NCBI RefSeq assembly: GCF_016745835.1
Contig: NZ_JAERVL010000006.1
Location: 1 to 64,000 of the forward strand
Source: Caldalkalibacillus salinus
GTDB taxonomy: Bacteria; Bacillota; Bacilli; Caldalkalibacillales; JCM-10596
DNA length: 64,000 bases
Reading direction: 5' to 3'
The notes below the pieces were generated by a model, which worked only from the letters and a program-made list of their open reading frames with translations, did no database searches and had not been told where the DNA came from. Within the stretch, counting starts at the first letter, position 1, and the number at the start of each line of letters is the position of its first letter. The translations under genes were made by a program, and so were the position numbers. Below, piece by piece: positions 18,090 through 27,475 of this stretch.

Positions 18090-18118
18090 AAAAAGAGGAG
18101 GTCTTACTAGACCTCCTC
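18090..18118 (-). terminator. terminator overlapping the stop codon of the carbonic-anhydrase-like gene
   Basis: Perfect 10-bp stem GAGGAGGTCT / AGACCTCCTC with a 4-base loop, followed on the minus strand by TTTTTAATG. The stop codon (18107-18109) lies at the loop/stem junction, so the hairpin forms on the last codons of the reading frame. Confidence 0.85.
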
Positions 18119-18484
18119 CACCTCAAAGCGATCATTTAGCCAATACGTGACTACTTCCACTTTAGGATACCACTCTTGCACAACAGCCTTCGCTTTTTGA
18201 AGGTGTTTTTTCTGCTCCTCCACTGTTGTTGGATTACCAGCACAATCGTGGTGTCCTGCAATGGCAATAACCGAAGACTCATGGTTATGGACTGAAATGT
18301 CTAGACGCTTTTTGATGTTTTCCATCGTTGGCTTGTCTGATTGATCAGCGATGATTTTATTGGGTCCAGGCTCTGTAATCATATCGACATGCTGTACCTG
18401 AAACGTTTCCCTCATTTTTTTGATCATGGGCAACTGTGCGCGTCCGTCCATACAATTAATCACTGTTCCAAATGTGTTCTCCAT
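18107..18484 (-). CDS. beta-carbonic-anhydrase-like protein
   Basis: 125-aa protein. It keeps the zinc-site outline of beta-carbonic anhydrases, a C-x-D-x-R motif near the N-terminus (INCMDGRAQ) and H-x-x-C (GHHDCAGNP) about 70 residues later, but is shorter than typical enzymes (~190-200 aa). It may be a reduced carbonic anhydrase or a zinc protein with another role. ATG with GAGGAGTGGTGA upstream. Stand-alone gene with an unusually compact terminator. Confidence 0.78.
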   Translation of the reverse strand: MENTFGTVINCMDGRAQLPMIKKMRETFQVQHVDMITEPGPNKIIADQSDKPTMENIKKRLDISVHNHESSVIAIAGHHDCAGNPTTVEEQKKHLQKAKAVVQEWYPKVEVVTYWLNDRFEVEEV

Positions 18485-18681
18485 CTCTCACCACTCCTCG
18501 TCTCATTCATTAAGTGTGTTTCTTTCAATTAACCGCTCTAAAAATAGGTTAATCGACATACCTCAAATTGACAAGTCTTTCTTCAAGGCTGTATAGAACA
18601 AAAGCACTAGAGCTTAGGTTACTCTGATGTTCATGGTGGAAGCATCCGCATATATCACCGCTAACCATTCTTATATAAAGT

Positions 18682-19161
18682 TTATGCCATGTTGAAATAA
18701 GCCACTATCACAAGTAAGACGAATATAACACACGTCTCTCCTATTATCGATCCTGTTTTAACATGAAGTGGGGTTTTGATCTTAGACTTAATCGGATACA
18801 AAAATTGCACCCCTTGAGGTGTAATCATGTCTAGCACGATATGACTAATAACACCGGCCACGAGACCCATTTGTAAATCATAAGCCCCTCGAAAGTCTAG
18901 GTGACCCATCCCCCAGTAGATAAATAATATAAATAATAGACTATGTGTGATGGTGCGGTGACCAAAAAACTTGTTCACACCCTTTGATACGACAGGTATC
19001 TTCCTCCCTACCATTGATCTGGGGTGACAAATATCTGGGAGTAAAGAACCTACGATAGCCGCACTATAAAGATAAAGAGGTTCGTAAACCTGTATTGGAT
19101 CTAAGTATACGGTTAAGGCAGCGGCGGCTACCCCCCCAACAATATGTGTAGGTGCATTCAT
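18682..19161 (-). CDS. YdjM-like membrane-bound metal-dependent hydrolase family protein
   Basis: 159 aa with about four hydrophobic segments. Family text: NAPTHIVGGVAAAA, LLPDICHPRSMVGRKIP, GHRTITHSLLFILFIY and GVISHIVLDMITPQGVQFLYP, with conserved His and Asp residues likely to bind metal. Related proteins are called YdjM/DUF457 or LexA-regulated inner-membrane hydrolases; the reaction is not established. Single-gene unit. Confidence 0.85.
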   Translation of the reverse strand: MNAPTHIVGGVAAAALTVYLDPIQVYEPLYLYSAAIVGSLLPDICHPRSMVGRKIPVVSKGVNKFFGHRTITHSLLFILFIYWGMGHLDFRGAYDLQMGLVAGVISHIVLDMITPQGVQFLYPIKSKIKTPLHVKTGSIIGETCVIFVLLVIVAYFNMA

Positions 19162-19283
19162 GCTGTACCAACATCCTTTAAGCTAGTATGGTATGGATTT
19201 CCATAACCTTACCATACCATAGAACACACGTTCCTTGCAATGGATAAAGCTATCACGATAAAGAATATAAATCCTTTGTCACA

Positions 19284-20597
19284 CTACGCCTGCTCTGCCT
19301 GTGGACCTTGATGGATGTCCATTGCATTGGTCTCTGGTAATAAGAGGTTAAGTCCGGCGGCTAACATCAGCAGTACAATGGCAGACACTAAGGATACAGC
19401 GTAACCACCTGTCAGATCAAAAAACAGCCCCGGAATATAGGCCCCGAGTGCTGAGCCCACCTGATGTCCTAAAGATAATAAACCGAACACAAACCCAACG
19501 GAATGGTTCTTAAAGAATACACTCGCTAGCATCGTCGTGGGAGCCACTGTAGCAAAATCCACAAGACCAAACATAATGGCAAAAATAAATAATAGTAACC
19601 ATTGATCGGTGACGAGTAGTAGGAGGATCGTAAGTCCCCTCAAAAAATAGAGAATAGCAAGGAATTTACGGTTACTAAAATGGTCTGCTATCTGTCCCGA
19701 ACTTAGCGTTCCAATCATATTAAAGGCGGCTAATAAACTTACGGCCAACCCCGTCACTTCTGTTGTGAACCCATGGTGATGAGACATCGGAATAAGGTGT
19801 GTATCAATAAGGCCGGTTGTGGTATATCCGCAGATGAAAAAAGGCGTCGCTAATAACCAAAACAAACGACTTTTTAATATAAAGAGGAGTTTGGGTTGCC
19901 TCTCTCCCTCTGCAGATTCTTTCTCTTTTGTTTCATCCTTGATATCAATTCCCCTGCTGGCTTCCTTCCCTGAACGACCACCATAGGGAGCTTCCCCCAA
20001 CTCAGTGGGTGACGTCCTCAGAAACATGATAAGCAGCGGGAACACGATCAAGATCAAAAAGCTGCCCATCACCAATACAGCCAGCTGCCAGTTAAACCAC
20101 TCAATCAAGAATAAGCATAGCGGAACCACGACGAGCTGACCCGCACTCATCCCTGCTGTGATCATCCCCATCGCTAATCCCCTTCTTTTCTGAAACCACT
20201 GTGTGACCGCAACAGATGCTGCTACGTTGGACGCCCCCCCAAACCCAATGGCAGAGACGAGACCATACAGAACAATGATCTGCCAAAATGACGTCACAAA
20301 AAATGTCAGCAATGTACTGACACCCACTAATAGGGCGCTGTAGGATAATATGATCCTCACCCCATATCGATCGACTAGTCGACCAAGAATAGGCTGAGAT
20401 AGGCCAAAAACAACCAAGCTCAATGTGGCGATGAGCGAGGTGGCACCTCTTGTAGTTTCAAACTCGTTCTCCCATGGCTGTAAAAAAGCACCCACAGAAA
20501 GGCGCACCCCTTGTACAGATAGTAAGGCAATAAAACAAAGTATAAGAATCATCCAGCCGTAGTGTACCTTTTTCACGTTCCTCTCCATCCCTTTCAT
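19284..20597 (-). CDS. MFS transporter, monocarboxylate/oxalate-formate antiporter-like
   Basis: 437 aa, 12 predicted membrane segments in two six-helix halves, with a charged cytoplasmic loop near residues 200-235. The motif LGRLVDRYGVRIIL follows segment 2, and the N-terminus KKVHYGWMILILCF is typical of the monocarboxylate/OFA group. The substrate is likely an organic anion (inference). It is divergently transcribed from a MocR-type regulator across 152 bases and is the natural target of that regulator. The start is uncertain among ATG-1, ATG-4 and GTG-8. Confidence 0.88.
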   Translation of the reverse strand: MKGMERNVKKVHYGWMILILCFIALLSVQGVRLSVGAFLQPWENEFETTRGATSLIATLSLVVFGLSQPILGRLVDRYGVRIILSYSALLVGVSTLLTFFVTSFWQIIVLYGLVSAIGFGGASNVAASVAVTQWFQKRRGLAMGMITAGMSAGQLVVVPLCLFLIEWFNWQLAVLVMGSFLILIVFPLLIMFLRTSPTELGEAPYGGRSGKEASRGIDIKDETKEKESAEGERQPKLLFILKSRLFWLLATPFFICGYTTTGLIDTHLIPMSHHHGFTTEVTGLAVSLLAAFNMIGTLSSGQIADHFSNRKFLAILYFLRGLTILLLLVTDQWLLLFIFAIMFGLVDFATVAPTTMLASVFFKNHSVGFVFGLLSLGHQVGSALGAYIPGLFFDLTGGYAVSLVSAIVLLMLAAGLNLLLPETNAMDIHQGPQAEQA

Positions 20598-20674
20598 GTT
20601 TCAATGTTTCTCGTTAACCTTGTTCGCTAGCCTGTTATATTCTGATATGATTATCTTATAAAGAATCTGTCCTT

Positions 20675-20689
20675 ACTGTAAGCTACAGT
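20675..20689. promoter_or_regulatory. candidate MocR operator in the divergent promoter region
   Basis: Inverted repeat ACTGTA-AGC-TACAGT between the MFS and MocR genes, 60 bases ahead of the regulator start. Symmetry and location suggest a binding site; no experimental support. Confidence 0.4.
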
Positions 20690-20749
20690 TTAACTTATTT
20701 TTATGGGGTCAGTTCTGGCCTTTACGGCGTCTTAGGAAAGGAAGGATAT

Positions 20750-22183
20750 ATGATGCTAGAGGTGACACTATCGTTAAATCCCGATTCGACACAACCTTTA
20801 TACATCCAAATCTTTGAATACATTAAACACGAAATGATACAAGGAAAAATATCTGCGGGTACTCGTCTGCCTTCCATCCGACAACTCTCTGAGCACCTGA
20901 GAGTGAGTCGCAATACGATAGAAACGGCTTATCAACAGCTCATCATGGAGGGATATGTAGAAAGCCGCCCCCGCAGTGGACTATATGTAGTGGATGTGAA
21001 TCAGGATGATGTCAAGTTACCAGGAAAAAGCGGCTACGATCAGTCACCGATTGACAAAAGTGAAAGTCAGCTAGAAGAAGAAACAGAAAACATCAGAATT
21101 GATTTTAGATATGGTAATGTTGACGCCGAACACTTCCCCTTTCATACTTGGCGAAAGTTAACCTTAGAAGCTTTACATCCTAATCATAAACGTTTGTTTA
21201 TTTATGGCAATCCCCAGGGTGAACAAGACCTCCGGTTCGACATTGCAAAATACCTTCGTCACTCTCGTGGTGTGAATTGTACTGCAGAGCAAGTCGTGAT
21301 AGGTTCGGGCATTCAATCCCTTTTGAACCTTCTTTCCCTTATGATTAAAGCTGAGGGCCGAATAATCGCTATGGAGAATCCAGGATATGATGGGGCACGG
21401 CGTGTATTTGAGGCACAGGGATTAGCCGTTGCACCTATATCCCTAGACAAACAAGGATTGAATGTTAAGGAGCTGTACCATAGCATGGCTAATACAGTAT
21501 ATATTACACCTTCACATCAATTTCCATGTGGGATGACGATGCCTGTTGCACGTAGAATGGCGTTGTTAAACTGGGCTTATGATCAAAACGGACTCATTAT
21601 CGAGGATGATTATGATGGCGAGTTTCGATATAACGGTCGACCCATACCTGCTTTACAAGGATTAGACCAACACCAGCATGTCGTGTATGTCGGTAGCTTT
21701 TCTAAGTCATTACTTCCTTCCCTTCGCATCAGCTATATGATTCTCCCTCCAACACTTATTGAACGCTACCGCGAAACTTTTCTTGGTTATGACACCCCTG
21801 TCTCCTACCTACATCAGAAGACCTTACAATTATTTATGTCTCACGGACATTGGGAACGTCATTTACGTCGGATGAGAAAGGTTTATCGATCAAAACAGAC
21901 TGTACTTTTAGACGCATTAAGTGAATATCTGGGTACACTCGAAATCGATATTTTGGGTCAGGATGCGGGATTACACATCTTACTTCGAGTCAGAAATGGA
22001 CTGTCCGAAAAAGAACTAGTGGACAGAGCTTCACGACACCAAGTGAAGGTTTACCCGATCTCCCACCATTGGGCAGATCCATTACAAGCCCACTTAAATG
22101 TGGTCCAGCTCGGCTTTGGAGGGTTAACGGAGGATGAGATTATAGAGGGGGTACAGAGTTTAGCTCAAGCGTGGAAAACATAA
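20750..22183 (+). CDS. MocR/PdxR-family regulator (GntR winged helix fused to aminotransferase fold)
   Basis: 477 aa. Residues ~10-80 form a GntR winged helix (TQPLYIQIFEYIKHEMIQGK, GTRLPSIRQLSEHLRVSRNT). Residues ~110-470 form a type-I aminotransferase domain with the PLP-lysine in VGSFSKSLLPSLRISYM and the DYDGEFR and TPSHQFPCGMTMP stretches. MocR proteins sense PLP, amino acids or GABA and usually control a divergent gene, here the MFS transporter. ATG with AAAGGAAGG upstream. The next gene is convergent 5 bases away. Confidence 0.94.
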   Translation: MMLEVTLSLNPDSTQPLYIQIFEYIKHEMIQGKISAGTRLPSIRQLSEHLRVSRNTIETAYQQLIMEGYVESRPRSGLYVVDVNQDDVKLPGKSGYDQSPIDKSESQLEEETENIRIDFRYGNVDAEHFPFHTWRKLTLEALHPNHKRLFIYGNPQGEQDLRFDIAKYLRHSRGVNCTAEQVVIGSGIQSLLNLLSLMIKAEGRIIAMENPGYDGARRVFEAQGLAVAPISLDKQGLNVKELYHSMANTVYITPSHQFPCGMTMPVARRMALLNWAYDQNGLIIEDDYDGEFRYNGRPIPALQGLDQHQHVVYVGSFSKSLLPSLRISYMILPPTLIERYRETFLGYDTPVSYLHQKTLQLFMSHGHWERHLRRMRKVYRSKQTVLLDALSEYLGTLEIDILGQDAGLHILLRVRNGLSEKELVDRASRHQVKVYPISHHWADPLQAHLNVVQLGFGGLTEDEIIEGVQSLAQAWKT

Positions 22184-22188
22184 TGCTA

Positions 22189-22800
22189 TCACTCTCTCGT
22201 CACCTTAAACTGTATGTCACCCTCTATCCTATACTTTTTGTCTTCTTCTCCTGGTTCATCATCCTTGACATTGAATTGCGCCGAGCCATTAACAATATAG
22301 AAACCCGGTGGGAAGTCTTGTTCCATAATGCGCTTCATAAAGGCGATGTACTCTGAGTCATCCTCGGGACCATAGCTCCCACTTCCCTTATACCGTTCAC
22401 GTAACGGCTCATCCTTGGTCAGTGTTGTGGTCACAAGAGGCTGGGGCATAGAATACCCGATCTGGTATCCTCTCGTTTTCTCATACATGGGAAAATAAAA
22501 CGGGGATGCAGCATGGGAGATAACCACTTCATCTTGATCACCGACATACTCTAGCTCAGCATAAAGATTAATGTTCTCCCCTTCCTTGTACGCTGCCTTC
22601 TCCGTTACGAGGCGATAAATAAAGTCCCCTTGCGTGACTTCCACTCGCGTCTCTTCAACCTTAAGCTCGTCTTCGTTTTGTTCTCCCGAGTGACCTGAGT
22701 GACTTTGGTTGGTATGCACTTGTTCACCCCCACAGCTTGCTAGTACTAGCATAAAGACCGCACACATGGATATGTAAAGCATTCGGTTTCGTGGTTTCAT
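22189..22800 (-). CDS. putative lipoprotein of unknown function
   Basis: 203 aa with an N-terminal signal and lipobox (VLASCGGE), a short His/Ser/Glu-rich linker (about 25-45), then a ~150-residue domain rich in beta strands (RLVTEKAAYKEGENINLYAELEY, then GSAQFNVKD). The domain resembles cohesive Ig-like lipoprotein modules seen in Bacillus, but I do not recognise a named family. It converges with the MocR gene, stops being 5 bases apart. Confidence 0.7.
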   Translation of the reverse strand: MKPRNRMLYISMCAVFMLVLASCGGEQVHTNQSHSGHSGEQNEDELKVEETRVEVTQGDFIYRLVTEKAAYKEGENINLYAELEYVGDQDEVVISHAASPFYFPMYEKTRGYQIGYSMPQPLVTTTLTKDEPLRERYKGSGSYGPEDDSEYIAFMKRIMEQDFPPGFYIVNGSAQFNVKDDEPGEEDKKYRIEGDIQFKVTRE

Positions 22801-22916
22801 CTTCTTTGTCTCACTCCCTCTGTCTTGGTATTTCTTTATTTTTCATTCCTATCACTTGCTCTTGCTTACATAATCGCTTACATAATAGACGCCAACCAGT
22901 TGCGCATTGTTGCACC

Positions 22917-22945
22917 ATAAAAAATGCGCTAAGTAAACTTAGCGC
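22917..22945 (-). terminator. intrinsic terminator of the N-hydroxylase gene
   Basis: Perfect stem GCGCTAAG / CTTAGCGC with a TAAA loop. On the minus strand a T-run follows. It lies 93 bases beyond the stop of the flavin monooxygenase gene. Confidence 0.8.
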
Positions 22946-23037
22946 GCAAAGATTTACTCCTTACCCTTCCTTACCCTTGGCTTATGGTCTACGGTTTTAT
23001 AACTGAGTACCACCAGAGCGGTTGTCATTTTACTCGT

Positions 23038-24396
23038 TTAGTGATTGTTTTTCATTGAAAACTGCTGAAACACGGTGTTCTCAGGTACGGGATAAACCTC
23101 ACGCCCGGCGATGCTGTTGATGATTCTCTGGTTACGCTGGACGGACAATCGCAAGTTCGTTGCCCCAGCCCCGTGGGAATGCTCTAGATTTGAGACTGTA
23201 AAGATATGATTTGCACGCTTGTCCTTGTCCTTAAACTCTATCTTATAATCAAGCGATACTTTGTAGCGGTGTTCGTCCTCCCAAACGATCTGATCGCTAA
23301 ACTTCTTCATAAAGTCGGGTATAAAAAATTGATAGCCTGTCGCTAAGATGACTTTTTCTGTTTGGTGAGTAAAGGATTGATCTTCTTGGTATTGATGACA
23401 GGTTAGCAGATATGTACGTTGTGGTCCTCCTTGATTTTCATTGACAGGCTTAATCCCTCTCACTTCAGCGACCGGTTGTATTTTTATGGGAGGGTCTTCA
23501 CGAGAAACCGAACGTTCGTAGAGCAAATCATATAAATCTGCTAAAGTGTGTGGGTCTACCCCCTTACGAAGTGGATTCAATGTGGGTAATGTTTCCATTC
23601 GCGTGTCGAATGGTAATGAATGAAAATACTTAATGTAGTCAGGAGAAAACGCTTCTTGGGCCACCTTTCCCTGCTCTAATTGGAAGATACCAGGGGCCTG
23701 TGTAAGTAACGCCAATTCGTATCCAAAGCGTTCCTGATCCTGGAGCAAATCGTAAAAAACTTCAGCTGCACTTTGCCCCGAGCCCACTATGGTGATGGAT
23801 TTTGCTTGGCCCAATGCGTCCTTATGAAACATATACTGACTGGTATGAAACACATCTTTATCATATGCTTCAAAGCCAGGGAGTATATTCGGAATGCCAC
23901 CTGTCCCAAGGACGACATGTCGACTATAATAGTGTTCTGTCTCCTTTGTCTCGGTGGCAGTTTCTCCAGCTTCACTCGACACCACTACTTCATAATAGGG
24001 CTCTGATGCGTCTGAATGCTCTATAAGATCTACCACTTGTTTGCCAAAATGACAATCATCCAGTTGAGAAGCCACCCACTTGGCGTAATCATTATATTCT
24101 GTTCTCGGTATCTTAAAGCGATGAAAATTGATAAATTGATATAATCGGTTGTGGTGGTGCAAATAATTAAGAAACGTATAAGGACTCGTCGGGTCAGCTA
24201 ATGTTACTAAATCAGAAAGAAAGGAGGTTTGCATATCTGCTCCCTCTATTAACATTCCTGGATGCCAGTCAAATGCTTTTTCCTGTTCAAAGAATAATGC
24301 CTCAATATCATCCACTCGGTCTAGTAATGCAGCTAATCCTAAATTGAATGGTCCTATTCCGATTCCAATGACATCATAAATTTTTTGCTGTGTCAC
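23038..24396 (-). CDS. lysine N6- / ornithine N5-hydroxylase family flavin monooxygenase
   Basis: 452 aa, full length for the IucD/PvdA/SidA family. FAD-binding GIGIGPFNLGLAALLD is at the N-terminus, followed by FDWHPGMLIEGADMQTSFLSDLVTLADPTSPYTFLNYL. NADPH-binding GSGQSAAEVFYDLL is in the middle and ATGYQF near the C-terminus. These cytoplasmic enzymes N-hydroxylate lysine or ornithine as the first step of hydroxamate siderophore synthesis. No siderophore synthetase is nearby, so the rest of the pathway must lie elsewhere or be absent. GTG start with GGGGGATGA upstream. Confidence 0.93.
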   Translation of the reverse strand: MTQQKIYDVIGIGIGPFNLGLAALLDRVDDIEALFFEQEKAFDWHPGMLIEGADMQTSFLSDLVTLADPTSPYTFLNYLHHHNRLYQFINFHRFKIPRTEYNDYAKWVASQLDDCHFGKQVVDLIEHSDASEPYYEVVVSSEAGETATETKETEHYYSRHVVLGTGGIPNILPGFEAYDKDVFHTSQYMFHKDALGQAKSITIVGSGQSAAEVFYDLLQDQERFGYELALLTQAPGIFQLEQGKVAQEAFSPDYIKYFHSLPFDTRMETLPTLNPLRKGVDPHTLADLYDLLYERSVSREDPPIKIQPVAEVRGIKPVNENQGGPQRTYLLTCHQYQEDQSFTHQTEKVILATGYQFFIPDFMKKFSDQIVWEDEHRYKVSLDYKIEFKDKDKRANHIFTVSNLEHSHGAGATNLRLSVQRNQRIINSIAGREVYPVPENTVFQQFSMKNNH

Positions 24397-24480
24397 TATG
24401 GCTCATCCCCCTATCCTTACTTTTGCGAAAACGATGTATTTATTATTTATCTTTACCCGCCGATGATTTTTCAATCCTCA

Positions 24481-25263
24481 TTATGCATGTCTTCTACCGT
24501 AACTTCTTGCAAACCTCATCATGCGTTTATACATTTTGCGATCAATTTTTTTTAAAGGGTAGAATTGGGGTGAACTAGAGTTAACCTCTAGGAGCCATAG
24601 ATGTCCATGATGATCATAAGCAAAGTCTATTCCCATTTCGTGCATGCCCGGTCTTTTTGAATTCAACACGCGTGAAATTTCAACTGCACTTTGGCTCAGT
24701 TCTGCTCTTCGTTTATCTTTCTCAGACGGAGATAATTTCAGCTTTTTAAATAATTGATTGAGGAGAACAATTCTTCCTCCTTGAGCAAAATTGGTCACAA
24801 TGTTCCCCTTTTTTCCCACCTTGCTAAACATACCTGTGCAAGTCCAGCTCCCTCTAGGTTTGCGCTGAACCATCACACGTAAATCGTAAGGTCTCCCTTT
24901 CACTTTTTCTAAAGTAATCCCTTGCTGGATAATCATTTTGCGTCGTTTCTTTTTGTTGAGATAACGATATAAAGGTTTGATTTCTCTAAAGGTTTTCGTT
25001 TTTTTAAGTGACTTTAAACGAAGATACGTTCGTTTTTCGGACCTAGACTGTTTTCTAGTCAATTTATATATGCCGTGACCTTGGGCACCTTTATTCGGCT
25101 TAATATACAGTTTGGGGTATTCCCTCACCATCTTAAGTAAGTTCCTTTTTGAAAATAGGGTGGTGTCAGGCAAAAGGGGCTGTAATGTGTAAACATTGGA
25201 TAAGTGTTGGTACACAAGATACTTTTGTCTCATACTTTTGCTCTTATAATATTTTGTCTTCAA
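24481..25263 (-). CDS. YheC/YheD-type spore-coat-associated ATP-grasp protein
   Basis: About 260 aa, very basic. ATP-grasp features: LYIKPNKGAQGHGIYKLTR (nucleotide-binding lysine and Gly-rich loop), QQGITLEKVKGRPYDLRVMVQR, and GIDFAYDHHGHLWLLEVNSSSPQFY (metal-binding acidic pair). Family members are endospore coat-associated in Bacillus; the reaction is not established. I prefer the TTG start, which has AAGAGGTG 6 bases upstream, over a GTG inside that site. First of three homologues within 3 kb. Confidence 0.88.
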   Translation of the reverse strand: MKTKYYKSKSMRQKYLVYQHLSNVYTLQPLLPDTTLFSKRNLLKMVREYPKLYIKPNKGAQGHGIYKLTRKQSRSEKRTYLRLKSLKKTKTFREIKPLYRYLNKKKRRKMIIQQGITLEKVKGRPYDLRVMVQRKPRGSWTCTGMFSKVGKKGNIVTNFAQGGRIVLLNQLFKKLKLSPSEKDKRRAELSQSAVEISRVLNSKRPGMHEMGIDFAYDHHGHLWLLEVNSSSPQFYPLKKIDRKMYKRMMRFARSYGRRHA

Positions 25264-25439
25264 TCGTATCACCTCTTAATGATACTCTATGTCGATTCAT
25301 TTCTTAATCTATTGTACATCTGCTCATTTTTCACAAAATGTGTTCATATCTAACGTAAGTGTCTACAGCAAAAGTCACTCTCTCTCATAAGATAACTTAT
25401 GAACATTGACTAACTGAAAGAGCAGAGGTGAATTTTGAA

Positions 25440-26255
25440 ATGGGATTAGCAGGCTTTTCGAAGATGAGGAAATATAATAAGATGAAAAACAGATTACCAA
25501 AAGAGGTACTACCAGATACAAGGACGTTCAATAGGGGGACTTTTAATGGTATGCTTGCCCATTATCAGCACATTGTACTTAAGCCCGATAATGGAAGAAA
25601 AGGCAGAGGTGTCGTTAAGATAGTAACGCTAAGGTCTGGCCGTTATGAAGTACATTTTAAAAAAAGAAAAATGGTTATAACAGGGCATCATAACCTTTCT
25701 CAATTAGTAAAAAAGATCACTTCTTCAAAAAGATACGTGATCCAACAATATATCCCTCTAGCTAGGATAAAAGGACGTCCTATTGATTTTAGAGTGATTG
25801 TTCAAAGATATAGAGGTCAGCAGGATTGGAAAGTGACAGGCCAAGTCGCTAAGGTTGCAGGGTCCGGTTACTTTATTACGAATGTAAGACCGACCAACGG
25901 AAGAGTCCTCACGTTAAAAAACGGGATAGAGCATTCAACGATTACAAAGTCTCCAAAGGTTATCACACCGCGATTACATGAGATTGCACGAAAATCTGCC
26001 CAAGTGCTTGGAGAAGGTTTTCCAAGTCTAAACATCATCGGATTTGATGTTGCCATAGATAATAGCGGCAAAGTCTGGGTATTAGAGGCAAACTTTGACC
26101 CTGGCCTATCTCATTTTAGAAAATTAAAAGATAAATCAATGTTGAAAATGATTACGGCGTATAAAAATGTGAATAAAAAACTGGCCAGAAGAAGTAAGAT
26201 AAACACTAAGAGGATAGCTCGGGCTCATAGAAAGCTTCGCAGAAGCCATAGATAA
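25440..26255 (+). CDS. YheC/YheD-type ATP-grasp protein, divergent copy
   Basis: 271 aa from the ATG that follows GAGGTGA; a GTG four codons earlier is possible. Same ATP-grasp outline as its neighbours: IVLKPDNGRKGRGVVKIV, QQYIPLARIKGRPIDFRVIVQR, GFDVAIDNSGKVWVLEANFDPG. The C-terminal ~30 residues are strongly basic (KLARRSKINTKRIARAHRK), which could favour binding to DNA or anionic coat polymer. Divergent from the previous homologue and convergent with the next. Confidence 0.87.
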   Translation: MGLAGFSKMRKYNKMKNRLPKEVLPDTRTFNRGTFNGMLAHYQHIVLKPDNGRKGRGVVKIVTLRSGRYEVHFKKRKMVITGHHNLSQLVKKITSSKRYVIQQYIPLARIKGRPIDFRVIVQRYRGQQDWKVTGQVAKVAGSGYFITNVRPTNGRVLTLKNGIEHSTITKSPKVITPRLHEIARKSAQVLGEGFPSLNIIGFDVAIDNSGKVWVLEANFDPGLSHFRKLKDKSMLKMITAYKNVNKKLARRSKINTKRIARAHRKLRRSHR

Positions 26256-26292
26256 TGAAGAACACCTTTAATAAGACACCATAATGAGGTTA

Positions 26293-27324
26293 TCATCTGC
26301 TATGATTGATGACGTGATAGGCATAATCAAAGGAGGCTCTAAACACTTTTTCTCTCATTTCTTGCGTCGCTGTCACCTTTAATATGTTTTTACCCGGTTT
26401 GATGTTGACCTCAATCAGTTTAAGACTTCCATCACGACAAATGGCAAAATCTATACCAAATTCAAAAAATCTTCTGCGATAAGACTTCTCTAGGTGTGAA
26501 GCAATTTTATAAGAAAGGTCTTCCATCTCACGGTACATGTCTTCAGCTTGACTATGATCAAACTGTGTTGTGAGATAATCCATGGTGTGGACTAAATCAC
26601 CGCCACTTTTAACATTTGAAGTCACATTACCTTCAGGTCCCAGACGAGTGACAATGCCGAGTATATTCCACACACCTGTATGGTCCTTGTGAATTAAAAC
26701 ACGATGATCGGCAATACGTTCATCTTTGCCACGAATGTCAAGCCAAGGTTGCATGATATAGCGTTTATGCTTTAACACCTGCAACTTTTTGCGCACCTGA
26801 TACTCGTCTAACTCATATTGCTCCTGGTTCTGATAAACAGTATATCGATGTGCGTCATCCTCTCTTTCAAGCCGATAAATCCCCCTGCCACCCCAGCCAT
26901 TAACAGGTTTAAGTATAAGCTGGTTTTCTGAGAGAGCTTTAATCACATCATCAATGTTTGTCATAAGTGTCGTAGGGATGAGATAGGGGGAAATCTCTTT
27001 TGATTTTTTTAAGTGGCGGTGTATGTTTAATTTTGTCCCCATTGAATATCCCACAAAGGGCACTTTACTTTGTAAACGTATGGCCATACGCGCATCCTCT
27101 GGACTCGTATAGTATCCACGATCATAAATAATGCTTGGAAAGGGTACCACCCTTTTGACCCAGCCGTTAGGTGTAAATTCAAGTGCGTGTATTTTACGTT
27201 TGGCTAGGTGAACATCTCTAGGGGTAAAAGCAACGACCTGTTTGAAACCAGCCTCCATCGCGGCTAGAGCTAATGATGTTAAAGATTTTTTATATTTAAG
27301 ACTATTTTTCATGATGCCAATCAT
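26293..27324 (-). CDS. YheC/YheD-type ATP-grasp protein, longer copy
   Basis: 343 aa. The N-terminal ~100 residues form the YheC/D pre-ATP-grasp domain (MIGIMKNS, EFTPNGWVKRVVPFPSIIYDRGYY). The ATP-grasp part follows, with LILKPVNGWGGRGIYRLE, MQPWLDIRGKDERIADHRVLIHK and GIDFAICRDGSLKLIEVNIKPGK. It has the most complete architecture of the three local copies; the other two lack most of the N-terminal domain. ATG with AGGAGGAGC upstream. Expected in the spore coat. Confidence 0.9.
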   Translation of the reverse strand: MIGIMKNSLKYKKSLTSLALAAMEAGFKQVVAFTPRDVHLAKRKIHALEFTPNGWVKRVVPFPSIIYDRGYYTSPEDARMAIRLQSKVPFVGYSMGTKLNIHRHLKKSKEISPYLIPTTLMTNIDDVIKALSENQLILKPVNGWGGRGIYRLEREDDAHRYTVYQNQEQYELDEYQVRKKLQVLKHKRYIMQPWLDIRGKDERIADHRVLIHKDHTGVWNILGIVTRLGPEGNVTSNVKSGGDLVHTMDYLTTQFDHSQAEDMYREMEDLSYKIASHLEKSYRRRFFEFGIDFAICRDGSLKLIEVNIKPGKNILKVTATQEMREKVFRASFDYAYHVINHSR

Positions 27325-27383
27325 TTCAATGCTCCTCCTCTCACCTCCTTTATTATATGCAGGCGAATAACATCCTCGTTACA

Positions 27384-27437
27384 TAAAAAAGGCGGTTGCC
27401 TAAACCAACGCATACACGTGTCAAGCAACAGCCTTTC
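27384..27437 (-). terminator. intrinsic terminator of the ring-cleaving dioxygenase gene
   Basis: AAAGGCTGTTGC pairs with GCAACCGCCTTT on the minus strand and is followed by TTTATG, about 40 bases beyond the dioxygenase stop. Confidence 0.75.
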
Positions 27438-27475
27438 ATATAAGTGGGATCTGTTTTTCTTTTCGGTTTGTTACG

